This document shows positions 29,913 through 37,996 of a DNA stretch of 64,000 bases, piece by piece; positions within the stretch are counted from its first letter, which is position 1, and every line of letters begins with the position of its first letter. Location: contig BGKB01000090.1 in the NCBI GenBank assembly GCA_003116975.1, positions 186,001-250,000 on the forward strand, written 5' to 3'. Position numbers and translations under genes: made by a program. The notes under the pieces were generated by a model, which was not told the origin of the DNA, made no database searches, and saw only the letters and a list, made by a program, of their open reading frames with translations. Source of the stretch: Aurantiochytrium sp. KH105 (taxonomy: Eukaryota; Sar; Bigyra; Thraustochytrida; Thraustochytriidae).

Positions 29913-31409
29913 GTGGGTGGCACTCCACTGCTGCGGCTGTATCATGTAGCGCGCAACGCCTTCAAAGCAAGCCAAAGCAAAATTGACAGAGTGAGAACCG
30001 TGCCGCCATACTCAGGACGGTCGCCCAGGCGGGGCGGCCCAAGCATGCTAGAGCGCCAGGACGAAGTACGCTCCAAAGTGCAGGTGGCACCTGTAACAGA
30101 AGACTGCGTTCTATCGTTGCGAAAGTCTGAAAGACGCGAGTTTCGCTCAGAGAGCTTAGTGGCACTAAGCTCCGAGAATGAGCGTCGGTTTACTCCTCTC
30201 GAGGAGCTAAAGCACATTCTGCTTTGGACCATGCATCTCATTCCGTCAATGATCTGGGTTGTCGTGAGCGTTTCACTGAACGCACTCTTTTTCGAAAAGG
30301 TTGCTCCCCCCGATTCGCCCAGATTTATGGTCATTGCGAGAGTTTTCGTCGGTCTGATGCTCTTTTTCGCATCGATCGGAATTATGCAGCGAGGACTTCG
30401 CTTCACTAAACTTGAGGTGCTTTTCTCTTCATTCGCCACGTTTGGATTCTTTGGCGGACTCCTTGCGTTGATGGCACGCTTTGGTTTCCCATGGGAGACA
30501 GTCACGTCGATGGTCGCCATCAGCCTGACGCACGGGACACTGACCTGGTTCAACATGGTGGTCATGCAAGTTTTAAGCGGCGCCCGATTTCTTTCCGTCA
30601 AGGTTCATCTCATTGCGCTCGTGACAGGGTCGAGCGCAACGATTGCAATGCTGGCGTGTATTGGATATGGTTTGATCACGCAAAGGGAGTACTCGTGGTA
30701 CGCAGAGTGGCTTGTTGCGGGAGTGGCGTTCCCCTTGGTCTCGCTTCTTGCCGGGCGTTTCCTCGTGGCAGACGTGATCAGCTTTGCAGTGCTTTGGGCA
30801 TTTCCCGAGGGATCATCGACTTCCGTTCTGACCTTTTTTAGTCTCGTTGTCAAGATTGGGTTTTACTTGTCAGGCCAAGTCGCTCTGTTCGGATTATCTT
30901 CGTCAACTGCATTCTATCTATAAATCGCCGTTACTAGCTTGGCTGAAATCGTTGGGACCTACGGAAATGCTAAAATGACACGGATGCTGTATGAAAAGGC
31001 CCAAGGCTTTCGTGTCGACCCCAAAAGCGAGAATCTTGTGCACCAATGGGTCGCAGTTCGCGCTTCTGTCTCTGACGAAAAGCTCGTTCTTCACACACAT
31101 AATGAGCTGATCGGGGAGAAAATTGTACTCTGCGCGGCCATTGCAGCGGTCTTGCAAGGAGAATCGACTATTGAGAGCGACGCGTTTTCGCCAGTCATCC
31201 TGTTGACGCGCGCCTTGCTGCTTGCAATTGCCGAAATGCTTCAGGATCTCTTGCAGCGACGCGTGTTACTGGCCACGACGGGGCTAACGGTGACGGGGAT
31301 TCCGCCTCGTATCCTTAGCTTCGGCGAAAACTTTTCCATTCTGTGCCAGCTCCTCATGGTGCTGAATTTATTGAAAATGTCGCAAAGTCTCCTGGAAATT
31401 CAGTTGTGA
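29913..31409 (+). pseudogene. Array member 3: membrane protein gene with one in-frame TAA
   Basis: A 498-codon frame, open except for TAA at 30921-30923. It is collinear with member 2 over its full length: FRSESLVAL, EWLVAGVAFPLVS, VADVISFAVLWAFPEGSS before the stop, then GTYGNAKM, EKLVLHTHNE, GEKIVL, EMLQDLLQRR and PPRILSFGENF after it. The stop falls exactly where member 2 has Ser (TCG), so a single base change from TCA would explain it. There is no frameshift and no other damage. It is therefore a very young pseudogene, a truncated 336-residue protein, a sequencing error or a readthrough gene. Downstream ATGs (30939 in frame) could in principle start the C-terminal part. The first ATG at 29913 adds a longer N-terminus; 30045 (MLERQ) is an alternative start. 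Confidence 0.8.
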
Positions 31410-31490
31410 GTCCTTTTATTCATACCGTTACTATTTATCTCTACAAACAATATTTTACAAGCCGTAACTAGCATAAGTTTACCAGAAGAG

Positions 31491-32754
31491 TCACTTCGTG
31501 CACGAGATGGATTTGATGTAAATATTGCGAGCACCGTTGATGTCTCTGTCAATGGAGAGACCACAACGATCACAATTATATCGTTTATTTCCACCAAGAT
31601 TGCGTTTCACGTATCCGCATCTTGTGCATGTTTTTGAAGTGTACTCTTCAGGAACGGCCAGCGTGTTTCTTACATGTCCGTGGTCTTGAATGAGTTTGTC
31701 GCGAAAGCGACAGTGAGAAAGCAGTTGTATCTTGCGCTTCGCAGTTCGATGGGGGCTTGGGTGATTCGAGGATACTCTTGACACCTATTTTACCAACCCG
31801 GATTTCTTGAAAGTTGTCCAGAAGAAAGCGAATGATCTTGTCGTGTGTGTTCTTGCGTTTGTTCTTCATTTTTGCCCAAAGCATTTGCTCTTTGTGCTTG
31901 TAGGTCTTCTCATGAATGCGACTTCCAGTCTTTTCATCCCGATCCCGGGAGCTTCTGATCTGGTCGATACGCTTTGACAAGTCGAGCATACTGTAAGACT
32001 TGAAATTTTCACGTTTCTCAGAACCAGTCGTACGTGGCAAGACGTTGAGTGTTGCACATAGTTTCGCATCGTTCGAATAGAGTGTTTGAAAGTCACGAGC
32101 ACCTGGATCGAGAGTCGCGTCTTTGAAAGGTGCTGGTTTGAGCTTTTCTCGCTTTTTCTGATATGGAATGATCAGGTACCAACGACCAGGCTCTTCGTAA
32201 ACGATTTTGCAGTCCTTTTCAATCTTGGGGAGCTTTCGATTTCGCTTTTTCGAACCTTGACGTTTGTATCGCAATGATCCAAATGGTTCAGCTTCGTCGT
32301 CTGCATCCAATTTCCACCGATATTGTTCCATGAGGAAGATGAAGTTGTCGTCAAATGCATTGTTCTTGGCGAACATACACTTTTGAACTGGAATAACACC
32401 AAAACCTCGCTTGTCGCGCCTTGACTGAAAGCGCATTTCGAACTTTTTCACATTTCCAGCCTTTTTGTTCGAGAAAGCGGATTTGTAAGCTGCTCCTAGA
32501 CGACGTAGAGTGTCACCACGCATATGGTATGGAATACTCTCAATCTCGTCATCGAGCTTTCGTTCCTTCTCGACCGCACGATTTAATGCTTTACGGGTTG
32601 GTCCAAGAAAGTACTTTTTCATCTCCGCAAAATGAGTGCCTACATTTCCTTTCTTGATATGCTCAAGAGCCAGATTCCACAATGCGCGTAGTGCGTGGTG
32701 AATTTTGGCAAAAATCTTTCTTTGACGAAGTGTTGGTCGCAGCTTAACTTTCAT
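31491..32754 (-). pseudogene. tnpB: TnpB/Fanzor-type RNA-guided nuclease homologue, one frameshift
   Basis: About 420 codons spread over two frames. The 5' frame starts MKVKLRPTLRQRKIF, the usual TnpB opening, and has RuvC-I in TLDPGARDFQTLYS (Asp216). The 3' frame (from about 31784) has RTAKRKIQLL, VPEEYTSKTCTRCG, a CxxC-CxxC zinc ribbon, and RuvC-III in DRDINGARNI. At the canonical RuvC-II position (IRVGKIGVKS, about residue 321) the Glu is replaced by Gly. The Glu pair in VPEEYTS about 48 residues later matches the relocated catalytic Glu described for Fanzors and a subset of TnpBs. The break is a net one-base insertion, most likely in the run of five Gs at 31751-31755, so a sequencing error is possible. 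In intact relatives the nuclease uses an RNA encoded at the element's 3' end; no such RNA can be recognised here by eye. Confidence 0.85.
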
Positions 32755-33360
32755 TGATCTTAAGTCGCTTTCTTCCACTTCGTCTGCTTCGTTGACCGTG
32801 GAGACGACACCCAAAGACAGTGATGATTGAGACGAGGTCTTTGACGAGTTCATCTTGCGGTCCTCCATCGTCTTCTCGTCCATTTGGATGGACAACTCGA
32901 ATTGAGCCTCCTTTGGAAGTGACAATCCACTCGAGCAAGTCGAATGCGAATCGACAGAGACGGTCTCTATAGGTAACCACGACTTCGTCGAGTTCTCCTT
33001 GCATTGCGAGTTCCAGAATGGAACGAAGACCGCGCCTTTTGAAGTTGATGCCCGATCCAATGTCTTGGATGACTTGGTGATTGGGGAAGTTTTCTTCGAA
33101 CCAAGCGACTTGTCTGGAGAGGTCGTCTTTCTGCGCTTTGCTACTGACTCTTGCATAACATAGTCGACGTCGCTCAACTTCCGTTTGCCTAGGAGTGTCC
33201 GGATTGTTGTCAAAGTCCTCGATACATACTCGCCGGTGTCCACCTTTGTTCTATAACTTCTGACTTTGTTGGCGTTAGCGTAGTTTCGTATCGTATCTCT
33301 GTGCAGTCCGAGCCGCGCAGCGGCGACCCCAATAGAGACGTAGTGTCGCTCATCTGACAT
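32744..33360 (-). pseudogene. tnpA: IS607 TnpA-type serine recombinase, one frameshift
   Basis: The 5' frame, starting at MSDERHYVS, has a MerR-like helix-turn-helix (VAAARLGLHRDTIRNYA). The frame then shifts by one base at about 33225-33240 into the catalytic domain. That domain shows CYARVSSKAQKDDLSRQ with the nucleophilic Ser, then YRDRLCRFAFDLLE, and ELVKDLVSIITVFGCRLHG near the end. The span is 617 bases, one short of 206 codons, as expected from a single deletion and matching the usual 200-residue TnpA. Serine recombinases of this group move the element through a circular intermediate with little target preference. With the shift the copy should be inactive unless the shift is an error or is bypassed. 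Confidence 0.85.
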
Positions 33361-34123
33361 TGAGCGATACCACCAACCCGAGTTTTGGTTTTGCTGGAAA
33401 CGAGCTGGTTTTGCTTTCGATTCAGGTCGCTTCCACACCCGGTCGTATCGTATGAGCCACCAAGAAAGAATGTTCCTACAATGTAATACATCGAACACAA
33501 TGTTCATATATCTTCTACATGGCTAATAATTTGTTGTAACTGCTTCGTACCCTGTCTTTCTCTCTATGAGTCCATCTGTCGTGCATTCTTTCGTGCAGAT
33601 TTTTGATCAATCAGGGGAGCAGAAAACGCAACTGCCCTGACCGTTTCGAAACTAACATTATCGTATCAGCATGATCTTGTGTGAGCATGCACAGCTTCGT
33701 TCCGTTACGCTGTGGGGAAGCCTTCACCTTCGCCTTCCAAAAAAGACACGAGCAGCTCCCGGAGAGAGAGGAAGGAAGGAAAGGAAAGGAAAGGAAAGGA
33801 AAGGAAAGGAAAGGAAAGGAAAGGAAAGGAAAGGAAAGGAAAGGAAAGGAAAGGAAAGGAAAGGAAAGGAAAGGAAAGGAAAGGGGTGTGGCATTCTGAC
33901 CTTACAGTATCAATGCCGCGTCACAAGTGTCGGTTCGCCGAGCGTGATTGCATCACTTGACCTGACCTGAAAGCCACAACACGGTCCGGCGCAGCTTTTC
34001 GATAAGCGTGCATGCTGCAAGGCGTGCGCGCTGCAAAGTAGGAATTGCTTCCGGGCTGCCCGGGGCACGCCGTCTGACTGGAAGGCAAGGACAAGCGAGC
34101 GCCTTGCAGCGCCTTGATGCACT
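33361..34123. other. Spacer between IS607 element and array member 4
   Basis: It holds the left flank of the IS607 element (an in-frame extension of tnpA reaches 33507), then ordinary sequence, a GGAAA microsatellite, and about 230 bases of probable promoter for member 4. No gene is supported. Confidence 0.55.
33771..33885 (+). repeat. (GGAAA)n pentanucleotide microsatellite
   Basis: More than 20 near-perfect GGAAA units lie about 240 bases upstream of array member 4. The tract is entirely purine on the + strand. Confidence 0.97.
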
Positions 34124-35440
34124 ATGGCTAATGGCGTTGCTGCGGTGGTACCCGAGCAAGATGGCCAAGTGCTTGGGTCTCGTATTTCGAGTCGAGTTTT
34201 TCGCTCTGAGAGCATGCTCGCCTTGCAATCAGAGGAAAACAAAGTGCCGGATGTGCTGGTTGACCTACGTCACATTCTACACTGGACACTGTGCCTCATT
34301 CCTTCTGTAATATTTAGCAGCGTCGGTGTATTTATCAACGCAATACTCATTGGAAATGCTCTGCCTTCAGATTCACGCACGTTGCCCGTGCTAAAATTCG
34401 GTTTTGCAATCGTCTCCTTCGTGCTCACGGTTCTCACGCTCTATCGTGGCTTTCAGCTGCCTTGGGTCATTGTCATCATGTCAGCGTTAGAGATGCTGCT
34501 CTTTTGCGGAGTCCTCATGGCCATACAGGTTTCCCAAGGCTTTCCGTGGAGTCCTCTCACGTCGATTGCCATGATGAGCGCGACTCACGGCGTGACGGCT
34601 TGGAGCAATATTTTGTTCACGCAGATCCTACATGGGATATCCATCCGCACACTTCGGACTCATCTTATCGCTATCATTGTCGGATCGTGCTCTGGTGTCG
34701 CCATGTTTGCTATTGCTGTGTATGGTCTCATCACAGAGGCCGACCATCCATGGTACATTGAGTGGCTCATTACCGGCTTTGCATATCCAGTCGTTTCGGT
34801 TCTTGCCGGTCGAATACTGGTTGCCGATCTCATCAGCTTTGCGTTGCTTTGGGCTTTTCCAGAGGGCTCGTGCACCTCAGTGCTCAGCTTTTTCAGCCTT
34901 CTCGTGAAAATAAGCTTTTACTTGGCTGGTCAAGTGTCCATGTTAGAGCTACAATCTTGGACTGCGTTTGGATTATCAGTCGTTGTGACTACCCTCTCGG
35001 AAGTCGTTGGTACCTATGCTAATGCTCTGATGGCTCAATTTGTGCGCCGCAAGGCAGAAGGCTACAAAATTGACGCTGAAAGCCAAGATTTTATCCATCA
35101 GTGGGCGGCTGTGCGTGCCGCTGTCTCGGACGAAAAGCTTATCCTCCATACGCACGACGAGTCCATTGGCGAAAAGGTCGTTTTGGGTGCCGCAATTGTC
35201 GCTTCGCTTCTTGACACGTCGATGCCAACTTTTACGGTCATTTTGCGCGGATCAGTACTCGCAGTTGCAGAGGTTGCGCAGGATCTGATGCAGCGTCGAG
35301 TCCTGGCTCACGCTGCGAATCTTACCGTGACGAATATCTCGCCGAGAATTCTACGGGCAAGAGAGAACTTCAACATCACTTGCTTCATTATCATGACCTT
35401 TAATTTGTACAGCTTCTCCAAAAGTCTCATTGCCATTTGA
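34124..35440 (+). CDS. Array member 4: multi-pass membrane protein, unrecognised family
   Basis: 438 residues, a compact and apparently complete copy. It has a 27-residue lead to FRSESMLAL and about ten hydrophobic spans (first LIPSVIFSSVGVFINA; fifth HLIAIIVGSCSGVAMF). Family motifs are EWLITGFAYPVVSVLAGR, VADLISFALLWAFPEGS, FFSLLVKISFYLAGQ, EVVGTYANALM, EKLILHTHDE followed by GEKVVL, EVAQDLMQRR, and SPRILRARENFNI. It is closest to member 5. It probably sits in a cellular membrane with the FRSxS tail and the HTHDE loop in soluble phases. Function unknown. Confidence 0.82.
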   Translation: MANGVAAVVPEQDGQVLGSRISSRVFRSESMLALQSEENKVPDVLVDLRHILHWTLCLIPSVIFSSVGVFINAILIGNALPSDSRTLPVLKFGFAIVSFVLTVLTLYRGFQLPWVIVIMSALEMLLFCGVLMAIQVSQGFPWSPLTSIAMMSATHGVTAWSNILFTQILHGISIRTLRTHLIAIIVGSCSGVAMFAIAVYGLITEADHPWYIEWLITGFAYPVVSVLAGRILVADLISFALLWAFPEGSCTSVLSFFSLLVKISFYLAGQVSMLELQSWTAFGLSVVVTTLSEVVGTYANALMAQFVRRKAEGYKIDAESQDFIHQWAAVRAAVSDEKLILHTHDESIGEKVVLGAAIVASLLDTSMPTFTVILRGSVLAVAEVAQDLMQRRVLAHAANLTVTNISPRILRARENFNITCFIIMTFNLYSFSKSLIAI

Positions 35441-35835
35441 GCATCTAGCTAATACTAAGGTATCAACACCTTTGAACAGCTTTCTTCCATCGAAGCAATG
35501 TGATACTCTAGATCTCTGCAACTTTTTCTTGACGCAAGGCGATCTTCGTATCACAGGCGCACTACTGTTTGTAGGCTTAGGCCTTCGATTTGATCACCAT
35601 TCCATCCCAATATATCCGTTGGGGATGATGAAGTCAAGTTCAAGTTCGCCGTCAAGTACGAAAGTTGGACTTGAATGTTGAACTTAAAATTCGACTTTCC
35701 TCAACTTGACCCGGTGGCCACTCCCATGTGCACTATTCGCAAGAACTTCTTGGCCCGAGGCTTGGCTAGGTGGTACGGTTGACTCGAATCCAGGTAAACG
35801 GTCCGGTATACATGTCGACACCATGATGCTGGCTA
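35441..35835. other. Spacer between array members 4 and 5
   Basis: 395 bases with A/T-rich 3' sequence and no gene. A CAAGTTCAAGTTC-type stretch lies at about 35632-35647. Confidence 0.6.
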
Positions 35836-37302
35836 TTGAATAGAAAAGCACAACCAAGAGCTGAGTGCGCAGCGCGCGGGCGTCCTCTGGACACCTTGCG
35901 TCGAGGCGCTGCCGCACGTGGCAGCGTTGACGAGGAAGCAATGCCCTGGAAGAGCGCGACTGTGGCCCCCGCCCAGAGAGATAGAGAGGCTTTCGTTGAA
36001 GAGTCGAGCACGAAAGTTCCCGTGTACGACTCCCGCCGAGCTTTCCGCTCAGACAGCTTGATTGCGCTGCGCCCGGCGAGCACTGTATACACGTCAATCG
36101 GCCATGATGTGCAGCATATGTTACGTTTGACCTTGTATCTAATCCCGTCCATGGCGTTGGCCATTCTGGGCATTGTCACGAACCACTTTCTTCTCACAGC
36201 CGCGCTACCCGAGGTCTCGCGCTCTCGTCCTGTGACCATTTTCAGCGTTGCACTCATGGCATTTTCTTTGGCACTCAGCACAATATACTATGGCTTTCGA
36301 TGGCACTTGATCGAAGTGGCCCTCTCCATCACCCAGCTTCTGGTAACATATGTCGTTTTGATTGCTCTTCAGATTCTCAAGGGCTTTCCCTGGGACCCAT
36401 TTCTGTCTGTAGGCATGCTTAGCATCACCCATGGTGTCGCTGCATGGACGAATCTGCTTTTCTCGCAGTATCTGCAGAAGGCAAACCTGTGCTCCCCCAA
36501 GCCTCACATTGTTGCTCTCGTCATTGGGGTCTGCGCAGGCGTTGCAATGTTCACGATTACTGTGTACGGACTGATCATTCACAAGGATTACGTCTGGTAT
36601 GAGGAGTGGCTCATTGTTGGCGTTGGATACCCGGCAGCCTCGGTTTTGGCGGGCCGCGTCATGGTGGCTGACATGATCAGCTTTGCTTTGCTTTGGGCCT
36701 TCCCTGGGGGTTCGTCCTCTTTAGTGCTGAGCTTTTTCAGCCTGCTCGTCAAGATCAGCTTCTACTTGGCCGGCCAAACATCAATGATCGAAATGCACTC
36801 CTGGCGAGGCTTCGTGCTCTCTGTCATTATAGTGAGCCTCACAGAGGTTTGCGGCACCTATGCCAATGCCAGGGTGACGCAATTTATACGTCGCAAGGCA
36901 CAAGACATCACGATCGAACCTGACAGCCTTGATTTTGTTCGGCAATGGGCAGCTGTTCGAGCTGCCCTTTCCGATGAAAAGCTCATCCTGCACACACATG
37001 ATGAAGCGCTTGGTGAAAAGATTGTATTATGTGCCGCAATCACGGATGCATGGCTCACAGGATACGTTTCAGCTCAGACCGTTTTGCTCCGTGGTTTAAT
37101 ATTAATTCTCGCAGAGTCAATGCAGGATCTGTTGCAGCGTCGTATGCTCGCTTATGCAGCAGGTCTCTCAGTAACGAGTATCCCGCCTCGCTTTTTACGT
37201 CTTCGTGAAAACGTGAGCATTGTGTGCTTCATCATTATGACAAGCAATCTGTACAAATTTGCGACAAGCCTTCTCGCAGTGCCTTTCGTATCGACACCAT
37301 GA
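35836..37302 (+). CDS. Array member 5: multi-pass membrane protein, unrecognised family
   Basis: 488 residues from the first ATG; 35941 (MPWKS) is a plausible alternative. FRSDSLIAL lies about 70 residues in. About ten hydrophobic spans follow. The set of family motifs is complete: EWLIVGVGYPAASVLAGR, VADMISFALLWAFPGGSS, FFSLLVKISFYLAGQ, EVCGTYANARV, EKLILHTHDE followed by GEKIVL, ESMQDLLQRR, and PPRFLRLREN. It is most like member 4. No frame damage is seen. Function unknown. Confidence 0.82.
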   Translation: MNRKAQPRAECAARGRPLDTLRRGAAARGSVDEEAMPWKSATVAPAQRDREAFVEESSTKVPVYDSRRAFRSDSLIALRPASTVYTSIGHDVQHMLRLTLYLIPSMALAILGIVTNHFLLTAALPEVSRSRPVTIFSVALMAFSLALSTIYYGFRWHLIEVALSITQLLVTYVVLIALQILKGFPWDPFLSVGMLSITHGVAAWTNLLFSQYLQKANLCSPKPHIVALVIGVCAGVAMFTITVYGLIIHKDYVWYEEWLIVGVGYPAASVLAGRVMVADMISFALLWAFPGGSSSLVLSFFSLLVKISFYLAGQTSMIEMHSWRGFVLSVIIVSLTEVCGTYANARVTQFIRRKAQDITIEPDSLDFVRQWAAVRAALSDEKLILHTHDEALGEKIVLCAAITDAWLTGYVSAQTVLLRGLILILAESMQDLLQRRMLAYAAGLSVTSIPPRFLRLRENVSIVCFIIMTSNLYKFATSLLAVPFVSTP

Positions 37303-37996
37303 TTCGGCTCCTTGGCATCGCTTGGCGAGCCCAGCCAAGCAAGGACCTCAGTCCTTTCGTATTGTTTCTTTTTTCCCGCATCTTTTGGGGACCTTGCATG
37401 CGTGCGGTCGCTCACTCTCTCGTCCTTTACAAAACAGAGGCTGACCTACGCACTGGCAACAATCGTTGGGCCCTTTGGTCCCATGGCCCAGCAAGCCTTT
37501 TCAGAAATACAAACATGGTGATTACCTCGGTTGGTCGGAACGAGACCACTTTTCGAATTGTAAAGGGATGAATGAATGAATGAATGAATGAAGTTTGATT
37601 TTCTTCAAAATCGCTCCGCCCTGCTTGCCTGGGCCGCTCTTTCATGGTTCACTGAACATCTCTACATGGTAGATCCTCTATGCTGGAATGCCTGCCTCAC
37701 TATCCGGATTGTGCCTCTTTCACAGATAGTAAGGCCCAAGGAATCCGTTACGGAACTGACAGTGAGTAGCTCGGACGTTGGCGGACGATGGGCCGGGCAG
37801 TAAACATAAACTCGGTTTCCTCCTTTGGACTTACTAAGCTAAGGTTAGGCTTGACGGAAAGTGTCGAGCAGAGACGAACAGCTCGAAACAAGCCCAACGG
37901 CTATTATGTCTTTGGCATTGGAGACATGTAGACACATGTAGGGTCCTGTACGCCCAAAGTAGTAGTAGGGCCCACTCGACATCGGCATGTGAGTGC
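37303..37996. other. Spacer between array members 5 and 6
   Basis: 694 bases without a supportable gene. It contains a short (GAAT)n tract at about 37568-37591 and ordinary mixed sequence before member 6. Confidence 0.6.
37568..37591. repeat. (GAAT)n microsatellite
   Basis: Five or six GAAT units in the spacer between array members 5 and 6. Confidence 0.9.

Larger units (their letters stand above)
31410..33510 (-). mobile_element. IS607-type element with tnpA and TnpB/Fanzor-like gene (boundaries approximate)
   Basis: On the minus strand, a serine-recombinase transposase gene (MerR-like helix-turn-helix plus resolvase domain) is followed by an overlapping RuvC nuclease gene. This is the canonical tnpA-tnpB order of IS607. 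The recombinase stop at 32744-32746 lies inside the nuclease gene, whose ATG is at 32752-32754, an 11-base overlap as in bacterial copies. IS607 elements have no inverted repeats, so the ends cannot be fixed. The right end must lie within 82 bases of the stop of array member 3. Both genes carry one 1-base frameshift. Eukaryotic IS607 relatives with TnpB homologues (Fanzor group 2) are known from protists, fungi and giant viruses. Confidence 0.85.
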
